Shown here: piece after piece, positions 16,536 through 24,860 of the stretch | Numbering within the stretch: position 1 is the first letter of the stretch | Layout of the letters: each line of letters begins with the position of its first letter | From: Fodinicurvata halophila | Lineage (GTDB): Bacteria > Pseudomonadota > Alphaproteobacteria > Kiloniellales > DSM-21159 | Length of the DNA stretch: 64,000 nt | Assembly (NCBI RefSeq): GCF_042651425.1 | Contig: NZ_JBHSCW010000008.1 | Span: 1-64,000 of the forward strand | Direction: 5' to 3' | Position numbers and translations under genes: made by a program | Notes under the pieces: generated by a model | Told to the model about the DNA's origin: nothing | Database searches by the model: none | What the model saw: only the letters and a program-made list of their open reading frames with translations

Positions 16536-17153
16536 TTACGCCATCTCCAGCATGCCAACGCAGCTCGGGCAGATGCCGTGACTGACACGGACATCGGAAT
16601 GTCCGCCCCGTGCATAATAGTCCTCGGGCGTGATCCATTCCCGTGCGTCTTCCCGATGCTCGCTAAGGGGCCAGGCCACTTTCTGGCAATACGAGCAGAG
16701 GGCGACAATGGGGAAATTGCGCTCGTTGGCCATGACTCCCAGGATCAGGTCAGGGTCAAGCAGATTGAGAGGCGGGCGCGCAACCTCCGAAAGCAGCTGT
16801 GACTGATAGAGAACCGCCCCACCAATCCCGTCCAGGGAAAGGTGCGACATGGACATGCGCATCTCGCGCTTCACCGAGGGTCCGTCGCAGCGATACTGGA
16901 AAGACAGCTTTTGCCCCTGGCCATGCCAGACGCTTTCATGCAGGCGCTGGTAACTGGATCTCACTTCGGCGCCGGTGATGAAATCAAAGAGGTTGTGCCC
17001 GATAACGTTCTTCGTCGGAGAGGCAGCGAAACCGGTTTTCTCGAGGAAGTCCTGCCATTGCGGCTGTCCCACCGCGAGAATGCGCCCGCCCCCTTCGACA
17101 ATATAGCCGATCCCGTCCAGGGCATTCAGGAAGTTCTGGATATCTTCGTTCAT
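16536..17153 (-). CDS. PAS-domain protein with C-terminal Cys-pair motif
   Basis: From the ATG at 17153 the protein has 205 residues. The frame is open further upstream, and ATGs at 17174 or earlier are possible; none has a convincing RBS. Residues about 5-125 look like one PAS fold (FLNALDGIGYIVEGGGRILAVG, then VIGHNLFDFITG). The C-terminal third contains CSYCQKV and SHGICPSC, a paired-cysteine zinc-ribbon-like tail seen after PAS domains in some sensor proteins. No kinase, cyclase or HTH domain is present, so it must act through a partner. Ligand unknown. Confidence 0.65.
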   Translation of the reverse strand: MNEDIQNFLNALDGIGYIVEGGGRILAVGQPQWQDFLEKTGFAASPTKNVIGHNLFDFITGAEVRSSYQRLHESVWHGQGQKLSFQYRCDGPSVKREMRMSMSHLSLDGIGGAVLYQSQLLSEVARPPLNLLDPDLILGVMANERNFPIVALCSYCQKVAWPLSEHREDAREWITPEDYYARGGHSDVRVSHGICPSCVGMLEMA

Positions 17154-17424
17154 GAAGGAAACGGATACTTGCATCTTGATTGCCGGGTCGTGAACGGAAC
17201 AGCCACTGCCGTTTGTCCATCGGCACGACTTCGGGGTCGGCCGCATTGTGTGGACCAAACGTTAGTATCCGATGAACACACCTCGCTTAAGCAGATGGCA
17301 CTCCGCTGTATTCTGAAGATGACCCCGATTGGGAAAGTCTATCGAGGCACCCGAGTCTCGTCCAGAACACACCGGCCAAGCCGACAAAGCGCCGGCTCAG
17401 TGGATGCCTGGCCAGCCTGCCCGG

Positions 17425-19020
17425 TCAGGCGAAGGCATCAGGCATGGAGTCCTTGCGCTGCCGGATGAAGTCCTGCAGCGCCTCGTCGACGCCCGGATCC
17501 AGCCCCGGCTCCTGGTAGGACTCCAGCCACTGCTTCCATAGCCGGTGCGCCCGCGCGGTGGTGTCCAGGCCGCCTTCCGACTGCCACTGCTCGAAGGAGT
17601 TGTTGTCGGCAACGCTGGAGCGATAGAAGGCGGTCTCGAAATTTGCCTGGGTATGGGCACAGCCCAGGTAGTGCTTACCCGGCCCGACCTCGCGGATGGC
17701 GTCCATGGCCTGGCCGTTCTCGCTGATGTCCACGCCGCCGGCGATCACCTGCAGCATGCCCAGCTGGTCGATATCCATCATGAACTTCTCGTACGAGGAG
17801 ACCAGGCCGCCTTCCAGCCAGCCGGCGGCGTGCAGTGTGAAGTTCACCCCGCCCATCAGCGTGGCATTCAGCGTGTTGGCCGATTCATAGGCCGCCTGCG
17901 CATCCGGCAGCTTGGAGGCGCAGAGCCCCCCACCCGAGCGGAAGGGCACGCCAAGGCGCCGTGCCAGCTGGCCCATGCCGTAGAGCACCAGGGCCGGCTC
18001 CGGCGTGCCGAAGGTGGGCGCGCCCGACTGCATGGACATGGAGCTCGCAAAGGATCCCAGCACCACCGGTGCACCGGGCCGCACCAGCTGGGCCAGCGCC
18101 ATACCGCCCAATGCCTCGGCCAGCGTCTGGGTCATGGTGCCAGCCACCGTGCAGGGCGCCATGGCCCCGGCCAGGATGAAGGGCGTGCAGATGACCGCCT
18201 GGTTGTGGCGGGCATAGACCTTCAGCGCCCCCACCATGGTGTCGTCCCAGACCATGGGCGAGTTGGCGTTGATCAAGCTGATCATCACCGTGTTGTTCTC
18301 GACGAAGTCCGCACCGAATAGCAGCTTCGCCATGGCGACCGAATCCTCGGCGCGTTCCGGCGCGGTTACCGAGCCCATGAAGGGTTTGTCGGAATAGCGC
18401 ATGTGACTGTACACCATGTCCAGATGGCGCTTGTTCACCGGCACGTCGGTGGGCTCGCAGACCGTTCCGCCCGAGTGGTGGATCGCCGGCGCCATGTAGG
18501 CCAGCTTCACGAAATTGCGGAAGTCCTCCATGGTCCCGTAGCGGCGGCCGCCTTCCAGGTCGCTGACGAAGGGCGGGCCGTAAACCGGCGCGAAGACCGT
18601 GGCATCGCCGCCGATCTCCACAGAGCGCTCGGGGTTACGCGCGTGCTGGGTGAAACGGGCGGGCGCACTGTCCTGGATCAGCTTGCGACAGAGACCGCGC
18701 GGGAAATGCACCCGTTCGCCCTGCACGTCGCAGCCGGCCTCCCTCCACAGCTGCAACGCCTCGGGATCGCCACGAAACTCCAGTCCGATCTCCTCCAGCA
18801 GCGTGTCGGCATTGTGCTCGATGATCCCCAGCGCCTCGTCGTTCATCACTTCGAAGCGCGGGACCTTGCGCAGGATATGGCGCAGCTGCTGCTGTCCGCT
18901 GCCACGCCGCGCCGCACGCCGGCTTTCCGCACCGCCGCGCCCGCGACGGCCGGCCCGTCCGCCACCAGTCTGCTCCTCGGCTGTCGCGTCCGCCTTGTCG
19001 TCCACTGCCTGATCGCTCAT
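17425..19020 (-). CDS. MttB-superfamily methyltransferase without pyrrolysine (probable betaine:corrinoid methyltransferase)
   Basis: The 531-residue protein starts at the ATG at 19020. It has the trimethylamine methyltransferase family fold: HNADTLLEEIGLEF, FAPVYGPPFVSD, KPFMGSVTAPERAEDS, NANSPMVWDD and PFILAGAMAPCTVAGT blocks. The frame is continuous with no in-frame TAG, so unlike methanogen MttB it does not encode pyrrolysine. Characterised non-Pyl members demethylate glycine betaine, proline betaine or carnitine. The neighbouring dimethylglycine dehydrogenase and sarcosine oxidase favour glycine betaine (inference). Residues 15-45 are a Gly/Arg-rich low-complexity tail (GRAGRRGRGGAESRRAARRG). 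The gene is divergent from the dehydrogenase, 11 kb from its corrinoid protein. Confidence 0.88.
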   Translation of the reverse strand: MSDQAVDDKADATAEEQTGGGRAGRRGRGGAESRRAARRGSGQQQLRHILRKVPRFEVMNDEALGIIEHNADTLLEEIGLEFRGDPEALQLWREAGCDVQGERVHFPRGLCRKLIQDSAPARFTQHARNPERSVEIGGDATVFAPVYGPPFVSDLEGGRRYGTMEDFRNFVKLAYMAPAIHHSGGTVCEPTDVPVNKRHLDMVYSHMRYSDKPFMGSVTAPERAEDSVAMAKLLFGADFVENNTVMISLINANSPMVWDDTMVGALKVYARHNQAVICTPFILAGAMAPCTVAGTMTQTLAEALGGMALAQLVRPGAPVVLGSFASSMSMQSGAPTFGTPEPALVLYGMGQLARRLGVPFRSGGGLCASKLPDAQAAYESANTLNATLMGGVNFTLHAAGWLEGGLVSSYEKFMMDIDQLGMLQVIAGGVDISENGQAMDAIREVGPGKHYLGCAHTQANFETAFYRSSVADNNSFEQWQSEGGLDTTARAHRLWKQWLESYQEPGLDPGVDEALQDFIRQRKDSMPDAFA

Positions 19021-19144
19021 GGCCCTGATTCCACTTCTGGTAAGTGAGTCGCACGCATCCCATTGGGCGCCGCTCAACCGGCAACGGCTTGCGAAACAGC
19101 GACCTCGAAAGGCGCAGAAACGCCGCATTTTCGTGGCGGTCTCA

Positions 19145-19171
19145 TGTCGCTATCGACAAGGCTGGTGTCGC
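19145..19171. promoter_or_regulatory. Tandem TGTCGC half-sites, 21-bp period, in the mttB/DMGDH promoter
   Basis: Two perfect copies of TGTCGC (19145-19150 and 19166-19171) lie in direct orientation 21 bp apart, inside the 230-bp divergent interval between the MttB-like and dimethylglycine-dehydrogenase genes. An almost identical arrangement is at 237-263. The first copy also forms TGTCG-N4-CGACA. This is the form expected of an AraC/GlxA dimer operator and is my best candidate for the target of the GbdR-like regulator. Confidence 0.58.
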
Positions 19172-19250
19172 GATTCGCTCGGCAGAGTCTCCCAACCATT
19201 GCAATGCTTGGGCTGGAAAGTTCATCGCATTTTCGAGAAAGGCAGCGGCC

Positions 19251-21704
19251 ATGAAAACACAAGCACGGGTGGTTGTTATCGGCGGCGGCGCTGTCGGCGT
19301 TTCGACCCTTTATCATCTGGCACAGTTGGGCTGGTCGGACGTTGTCCTGGTGGAACGCACCGAGTTGACTGCCGGTTCGACCTGGCATGCCGCCGGGCTG
19401 CTGCCGCTGTTCAACATGAGCTACAGCGTTGGCCAGATCCACAAGTACTCGGTGAATTTCTACAAGACGTTGGAAGAGGAAACCGGCCAGAACGTCTCCT
19501 TTCACGTCAACGGCAATCTGCGCCTTGCCCAATCGCAGGACCGTATGGATGAATTCCGCAAATACTGCGGCACGGCCAACACCATCGGCGTGCCCTATGA
19601 ACTGCTCACGCCCAGCGAGGTGAAGGAACTCTGGCCTCTGGCCGAGGTCGACGACATCGTGGGTGCGATCTACCACCCTGACGACGGGCATATCGCGCCG
19701 GCCGACCTGACCACTGCGCTCTCCATCGGGGCCCGCAACCGTGGTGCCGAGATCTATCGCCAGACGGCCGTGACCGGCGTGACGCAGAAAGAAAACGGCG
19801 AGTGGATCGTCCACACCAGCAAGGGCGACGTCACCTGCGAGCATATAGTCTGCGCCACCGGCAACTATGCCCGGCAGACGGGCGCCATGTTCGGTCTGGA
19901 TATACCAGCCATTCCGGTGGAGCATCAGTACATCGTCACCGAACCCCATCCCGCCCTGATGGAACGCCACAAGGAAGGCAAGCCCGAGCTTCCCGTCCTG
20001 AGACCTGCCGACGAAGCCTACTACTTCCGCGAAGAGCGCCAGGGATTCCTGCTCGGCCCCTACGAGAAGGGCGCGCCCGCCCGCTTTGTCGACGGCGTGC
20101 CGGACTCCTTTGGCCAGGATCTCTTCCCCGGCGACCTGGAGCGGCTGATGCCCCACGTGGAAGCTGCCATGAAACGCATACCGGCCTTCGCCGAAGCCGG
20201 TATCAAGGACATCATCAATGGCCCGATCTCCTACACGCCGGACGGCAATCCGCTGGTCGGGCCGGCCTGGGGCGTGAAGAACCTCTGGCTGAGCGAGGGG
20301 CATTCCTTCGGCATCACCGCCGCCGGCGGTGCCGGCCGTTTCCTTGCTGAGTGGATCGTCGAAGGCGAACCTTCCATCGAGCTGATCGATGTGGACCCAC
20401 GCCGCTACGGCGCCTATGCCAACAAGCGCTATACCAAGGTGAAGAACGAGGAAGCCTACGAGCATGTCTTCGTCATCCACTACCCCGACGAAGAGCGACC
20501 CGCTGCGCGTCCGGCAAAGATGAGCCCGGTTCACGACCGGCTGGATGCCGCCGGGGCCGTCTGGGGCCAGCGCTACGGTTGGGAGCGGCCCAACTGGTTC
20601 GCGCCCGAGGGCGTCGAGCGCAAGGACGTCTGGTCCTTCCGCCGCACCAACTATTTCGAGCATGTGGGCAACGAGGCCCGGCACATGCGCGAGAAGGCCG
20701 GCCTGATCGACCTGACCTCGTTCTCCAAGTTCGAGATCTCGGGCCCGGGGGCCGAGGCCTACCTGGACCGTCTGGTGGCCAATACCATCCCCAAGAAGGT
20801 GGGCCGCATGTCGCTCAGCCATGCCCTGACCCAGGCGGGGGGCGTGCGCAGCGAGTTCACCATCACCAAGCTGGCGGAGAACCGCTACTATCTGATCTCC
20901 TCGGGCTCGGCGGAACGCTTCGACTGGGATTTCCTCTACAAGAACCTTCCCGATGACGGCAGCGTGCGTCTGGACAACGTGACCAACAGCCGGGGCGTCT
21001 TCGTGCTGGCGGGACCCAATGCACGGCATATCCTGCAGCAGCTGACGGACAGCGATCTCTCCACTGCCGCCTTCCCCTGGCTGACCGGCCAGACCATCAA
21101 CGTCGGCCTGGCCGGCGACGTGCGCGCCCTGCGCGTCAACTTCGTCGGCGAACTGGGGTGGGAGCTGCACCATCCCATCGAGTACCAGCGCCACATCTTC
21201 GACGAGATCATGCGGGCCGGCGAAGCCCACGAATTGGGTCTGGTTGGAATCCGGGCCATGGACGTGCTGCGCACCGAGAAGTCCTATCGCATGTGGGCCA
21301 AGGACCTCAGCCGCGAATACTCCGCCTTCGAATCCGGGCTGGACCGCTTCGTCCGGCTCAACAAGGGCGAGTTCACCGGCCGCGAGGCCCTGGTCCGCCA
21401 GCAGCAGGAAGGTATCCCCCAGCGCTTCGTGACGCTGGAGGTCTTCCCTGAGGCCCGCAACGGCCGGCCCATCGCCGATCCCGGCGGCAATGAACCGCTC
21501 TACAGCAACGGCACCATGATCGGTCGCGCCACCTCGGGCGTCTATGGCCACAATCTCGGCAAGAGCATTGCTCTGGGCTACGTCACGCCCGACTTCGCCG
21601 AGCCCGGGACGGAACTGGAAATCGAGATCCTGCGCGACCGTTTCCAGGCCCGGGTCGTGCCGGAGTCCCCCTGGGATCCGGAGAACGAACGCCTGCGTGC
21701 TTGA
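19251..21704 (+). CDS. Dimethylglycine dehydrogenase family flavoprotein
   Basis: The 817-residue protein starts at the ATG at 19251 (GAGAAAGG upstream). An N-terminal FAD domain (VVVIGGGAVGVSTLYHLA; TAGSTWHAAGLLP, where the Trp-His context matches the covalent-FAD site of mammalian dimethylglycine dehydrogenase) covers about 1-400. A C-terminal GcvT-like folate domain runs from about 450 (LIDLTSFSKFEISGPGAEAYL, DRFVRLNKGEFTGREAL). It would oxidise dimethylglycine to sarcosine and hand the C1 unit to H4folate. It sits between the MttB homologue and soxBDAG in pathway order. The substrate is inferred from context; sarcosine dehydrogenases share this fold. Confidence 0.88.
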   Translation: MKTQARVVVIGGGAVGVSTLYHLAQLGWSDVVLVERTELTAGSTWHAAGLLPLFNMSYSVGQIHKYSVNFYKTLEEETGQNVSFHVNGNLRLAQSQDRMDEFRKYCGTANTIGVPYELLTPSEVKELWPLAEVDDIVGAIYHPDDGHIAPADLTTALSIGARNRGAEIYRQTAVTGVTQKENGEWIVHTSKGDVTCEHIVCATGNYARQTGAMFGLDIPAIPVEHQYIVTEPHPALMERHKEGKPELPVLRPADEAYYFREERQGFLLGPYEKGAPARFVDGVPDSFGQDLFPGDLERLMPHVEAAMKRIPAFAEAGIKDIINGPISYTPDGNPLVGPAWGVKNLWLSEGHSFGITAAGGAGRFLAEWIVEGEPSIELIDVDPRRYGAYANKRYTKVKNEEAYEHVFVIHYPDEERPAARPAKMSPVHDRLDAAGAVWGQRYGWERPNWFAPEGVERKDVWSFRRTNYFEHVGNEARHMREKAGLIDLTSFSKFEISGPGAEAYLDRLVANTIPKKVGRMSLSHALTQAGGVRSEFTITKLAENRYYLISSGSAERFDWDFLYKNLPDDGSVRLDNVTNSRGVFVLAGPNARHILQQLTDSDLSTAAFPWLTGQTINVGLAGDVRALRVNFVGELGWELHHPIEYQRHIFDEIMRAGEAHELGLVGIRAMDVLRTEKSYRMWAKDLSREYSAFESGLDRFVRLNKGEFTGREALVRQQQEGIPQRFVTLEVFPEARNGRPIADPGGNEPLYSNGTMIGRATSGVYGHNLGKSIALGYVTPDFAEPGTELEIEILRDRFQARVVPESPWDPENERLRA

Positions 21705-21728
21705 CTCCTCCCGTGCGAAGGTCTTCCC

Positions 21729-21760
21729 GGCGGCCGGCATAGCCGGCCGCCGCTCTTTTT
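21729..21760 (+). terminator. Rho-independent terminator after the dimethylglycine dehydrogenase gene
   Basis: GGCGGCCGGC (21729-21738) pairs perfectly with GCCGGCCGCC (21742-21751) across a 3-nt loop, followed by GCTCTTTTT ending at 21760. It lies 25 bases after the stop codon and separates this gene from the lipoprotein gene downstream. Confidence 0.88.
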
Positions 21761-21880
21761 CGCCCTGGAGCGGGTGCCCCATATTCACGACGGAGGAGGC
21801 GAGGAAAAAGGTCCGGGACAGCAAGGGAGCCACGGCTTATTCTCCGGCATGACCCAAGCCCGTGATCAGGAGTCTCAAGG

Positions 21881-22267
21881 ATGCAAGCACCCCGTCTCGC
21901 CCTCGCTCTGTTTACAAGCCTCGCACTGACCGCCTGCAGCCAGACCGGCATTCCCGGCGCCGAGCGTGGCAGTGCTCCGGCACCGAGCACCGCCGCACAG
22001 GGGGATGACGAGGGCCTGCCGGAAACCAAGCCCATCGTCTATATCTGTGACGGGGGCGCCATGGTGGCCGCAATCTATGAGGATGACGAGGCCGTGGTGA
22101 CCTACGAAGGCCGTTCGGAGCAGATGGAGACCGTTCGCTCGGCAAGCGGCGCCCGCTACGCCGGCGAGGAGTGGATCTGGTGGACCAAGGGGAACACCGG
22201 CTTCCTGCAGACCCGCGCCGACGAGACAACCATTGTCGACGGCTGCTCCCTCCACGGCGAGGAGTGA
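21881..22267 (+). CDS. MliC-like lipoprotein (C-type lysozyme inhibitor family)
   Basis: The 128-residue protein has a lipoprotein signal peptide with lipobox LTAC (Cys19). After a Pro/Ala-rich linker the mature domain reads YICDGGAMVAAIYEDDEAVVTY..., with SASGARYAGEEWIWWTKGNTGFL and a terminal Cys (VDGCSL). This is the MliC/PliC pattern: an eight-stranded domain that blocks host C-type lysozyme from the periplasmic face. It lies between the dehydrogenase terminator and the homocysteine methyltransferase gene, and a functional link to betaine metabolism is not evident. It may share a transcript with the next gene (36-base gap). Confidence 0.75.
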   Translation: MQAPRLALALFTSLALTACSQTGIPGAERGSAPAPSTAAQGDDEGLPETKPIVYICDGGAMVAAIYEDDEAVVTYEGRSEQMETVRSASGARYAGEEWIWWTKGNTGFLQTRADETTIVDGCSLHGEE

Positions 22268-22303
22268 GGCGAAGATCCGGAACCCGACGAGGAAAGCCCT
22301 TTC

Positions 22304-23323
22304 ATGAGCGACCTGCTGCAAGACCTGCTCTCCCACCGCCCCTGGCTGCTGGCTGACGGAGCGACCGGCACCAACCTCTTTGCGCTGGGCCTGCAGCACG
22401 GCGATGCGCCCGAGCTCTGGAACCTGGCCGAGCCGGACAAGGTGCGGCGGCACTATCGCTCCTTCATCGAGGCGGGCTCCGACATCGTGCTGACCAATAC
22501 CTTCGGCGGCACCGCCAACCGGCTGAAGCTGCACGGCGCCGAGGAGCAGGTGCACGAGATCAACCGCGAAGCCGCGCGCCTGATGAAGGAAGAGATTGCC
22601 CGCAGCGGGCGGGACGTGGTCTGCGCCGGCTCAGTCGGCCCCACAGGGGATCTCTTCGTGCCGCTGGGTCCCCTCAAGCACGAGGACGGGGTGGCCGCCT
22701 TCACCGCGCAGTGCGCCGGACTGCTCGAGGGCGGCGCCGACGTGGCCTGGATCGAGACCATGTCCTCGCCCGACGAGCTCAACGCCGCCATCGAAGGCGC
22801 AACAAGGGCTGGCCTGCCCGTTGTCTGCACGCTGTCCTTCGACACCAACGGGCGCACCATGATGGGAGTCACGCCCGAAGACCTGAGCCGGCTGGCCCAC
22901 CAGGCGTCCTCCGAACCGCTGGCCTTCGGCGGCAACTGCGGCACCGGCCCGGCCGAGATGGTGGCCGCCCTGGTCAACATGCGCAACGCGGCCGGTCCCA
23001 CCGATACCCTGGTCGCCAAGGCCAACTGCGGCATCCCCGTGTTCGTGGAAGGTGAAGTACGCTACAATGGAACACCGGAATTGATGGCCCGCTACGCCGT
23101 GCTGGCCCGCAACGCCGGGGCGCGTATCATCGGCGGCTGTTGCGGCACCACGCCGGAGCATATCCGCAGCATGCGCCACGTGCTGGAAACCACCGAACCC
23201 GGCGACAGCCCGTCGGTGGAGGACATCACCCGGGAGCTGGGCGCCATCTCCGCCGGCGGACGTGGCGAGAAACCCGGCGAAAGCGCCGGGCGACGCGGTT
23301 CGCGGCGGCGCAGCCGGGTCTGA
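22304..23323 (+). CDS. bmt: Homocysteine S-methyltransferase (betaine-homocysteine methyltransferase type)
   Basis: The 339-residue TIM barrel has the zinc site of the MetH/BHMT family: Cys212 (GGNCGTGP) and Cys279-Cys280 (GGCCGTTPEH). LADGATGTNLFALGL and LTNTFGGTANRLKLHG are N-terminal family blocks. In this setting it most likely moves a methyl from betaine (or another methyl donor) to homocysteine, giving methionine and dimethylglycine. It would then be a second, corrinoid-free betaine demethylase in the cluster. The last 20 residues are basic (SAGRRGSRRRSRV), matching the Arg-rich tails on the corrinoid-pathway proteins. The gene is 31 bases upstream of betB. The methyl donor is inferred, since S-methylmethionine users share the fold. 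Confidence 0.85.
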   Translation: MSDLLQDLLSHRPWLLADGATGTNLFALGLQHGDAPELWNLAEPDKVRRHYRSFIEAGSDIVLTNTFGGTANRLKLHGAEEQVHEINREAARLMKEEIARSGRDVVCAGSVGPTGDLFVPLGPLKHEDGVAAFTAQCAGLLEGGADVAWIETMSSPDELNAAIEGATRAGLPVVCTLSFDTNGRTMMGVTPEDLSRLAHQASSEPLAFGGNCGTGPAEMVAALVNMRNAAGPTDTLVAKANCGIPVFVEGEVRYNGTPELMARYAVLARNAGARIIGGCCGTTPEHIRSMRHVLETTEPGDSPSVEDITRELGAISAGGRGEKPGESAGRRGSRRRSRV

Positions 23324-23354
23324 CCCCCGAACGAACGCGAAAAGGCAAGAGACC

Positions 23355-24818
23355 ATGGCCGAGATACAGAACTGCAAGCTCTATATCGCCGGCACGCATC
23401 AGGATGCCGCCGACGGAGAGACCTTCGACAACCTGAACCCCGCCACCGGCGAGGTGATTGCCCGGGTTCACCAGGCCGGGAAGGCCGACGTCGACCGCGC
23501 GGTAGAGGCGTCCCACAAGGGCTTTGCCGTCTGGTCGGCCATGACCTGCGCCGAACGCGGACGCATCCTGCGCCGGGCCGCCGATCTGCTGCGCGCCCGC
23601 AACGACGAGCTGGCCCGCCTGGAAACCCTGGATACCGGCCGCCCGATCCAGGAGACCTCGGTCGAGGACATCAACAGCGGCGCCGACTGCCTGGAATACT
23701 TCGGCGCCATCGCGGCCGGGCTGGCGGGCGAGCACATAGACCTCGGCCAGTCCTTCGCCTACACCAGACGCGAACCGCTGGGCATCTGCGCCGGCATCGG
23801 CGCCTGGAACTACCCCACGCAAATCGCCTGCTGGAAGGCGGCGCCGGCACTCGCCTGCGGCAACTCCATGATCTTCAAGCCGGCCGAGCTGACCCCGCTG
23901 ACGGCCGTGAAGGTCGCCGAGATTCTCAGCGAGGCCGGACTGCCCGACGGTGTCTTCAACGTGGTGCACGGCTTTGCCGAGACCGGGCAGCTGCTGACCC
24001 GGCATCCGGAGATTGCCAAGGTCTCGCTGACCGGCGAGGTCGGCACCGGCCGCAAGATCATGGCCGATGCCGCCGGCACGGTGAAGCAGGTCACCCTCGA
24101 GCTCGGCGGCAAGTCGCCCATCCTGATCTTCGACGACGCCGACATCGACCGTGCCGTGACCGGCGCCATGCTGGGCAACTTCTACAGCGGCGGCGAAATC
24201 TGCTCCAACGGCACCCGGGTCTTCGTGCACGAGAGCGTCAAGGACGCCTTCCTGGAGCGTCTGGTGGCGCGCACCGAGGCGCTGAAGATCGGCGATCCCC
24301 TGGATCCCGACACTCAGGTCGGCGCCCTCATCTCGCTTGAGCACACCGAGAAGGTGATGCAGGCCATCGCCGATGGCCAGAAGGAAGGCGCGCGCCTGGT
24401 GACCGGCGGACAGCGCCTGACCGAACCCCCCTTCGACCGCGGCGGCTTCGTCACACCGGCCATCTTCGATGCCTGCAACGACGACATGAACCTGGTGCGC
24501 GAGGAGATTTTCGGTCCCGTGCTGTCGCTTCTGTCCTTCAAGGACGACGAGGAGGCCATCACCCGCGCCAACGCCACGCCCTATGGCCTCGCCGCCGGCG
24601 TCTTCACCCGCGACCTGACCCGCGCCCACCGCACCGTGGCCCGCCTGCAGGCCGGCATCTGCTGGATCAATAACTACAATCTCACGCCCATCGAGATGCC
24701 CTTTGGCGGCTACAAGCAGTCCGGCCTCGGCCGCGAAAACGGCAAGGCGGCCATCGAGTACTATTCCCAGCTGAAAAGCGTCTACGTGGAACTGGGTGAG
24801 CTCGAGAGCCCTTACTGA
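23355..24818 (+). CDS. betB: Betaine aldehyde dehydrogenase
   Basis: The 487-residue aldehyde dehydrogenase has general base Glu249 (LELGGKS) and catalytic Cys283 (GGEICSNGTR), 34 residues apart as in characterised BetB. RREPLGICAGIGAWNYP and FNVVHGFAETG are BADH-like. It oxidises betaine aldehyde to glycine betaine with NAD(P). The start at 23355 follows AAAGGCAAG. No choline dehydrogenase, choline sulfatase or betI lies in the window, so how betaine aldehyde is supplied is unseen. Other amino-aldehydes are possible substrates. Confidence 0.88.
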   Translation: MAEIQNCKLYIAGTHQDAADGETFDNLNPATGEVIARVHQAGKADVDRAVEASHKGFAVWSAMTCAERGRILRRAADLLRARNDELARLETLDTGRPIQETSVEDINSGADCLEYFGAIAAGLAGEHIDLGQSFAYTRREPLGICAGIGAWNYPTQIACWKAAPALACGNSMIFKPAELTPLTAVKVAEILSEAGLPDGVFNVVHGFAETGQLLTRHPEIAKVSLTGEVGTGRKIMADAAGTVKQVTLELGGKSPILIFDDADIDRAVTGAMLGNFYSGGEICSNGTRVFVHESVKDAFLERLVARTEALKIGDPLDPDTQVGALISLEHTEKVMQAIADGQKEGARLVTGGQRLTEPPFDRGGFVTPAIFDACNDDMNLVREEIFGPVLSLLSFKDDEEAITRANATPYGLAAGVFTRDLTRAHRTVARLQAGICWINNYNLTPIEMPFGGYKQSGLGRENGKAAIEYYSQLKSVYVELGELESPY

Positions 24819-24860
24819 AGCGGACAAGATGAGTGGGTCTTGCGGAAAGGCCTGTGCCGG

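Noticed and set aside
16536..17258. PAS protein as histidine kinase partner of the receiver at 14.2 kb
   Set aside because: No HisKA or HATPase domain is present. Only a PAS fold and a Cys-pair tail are visible.
17425..19020. Pyrrolysine (amber) read-through in the MttB homologue
   Set aside because: The frame is open over full family length with no in-frame TAG, so this is a non-pyrrolysine member.
19074..21833. 919-codon antisense frame opposite the dimethylglycine dehydrogenase gene
   Set aside because: Same reasoning: composition artefact of GC-rich third positions, no RBS or domain.
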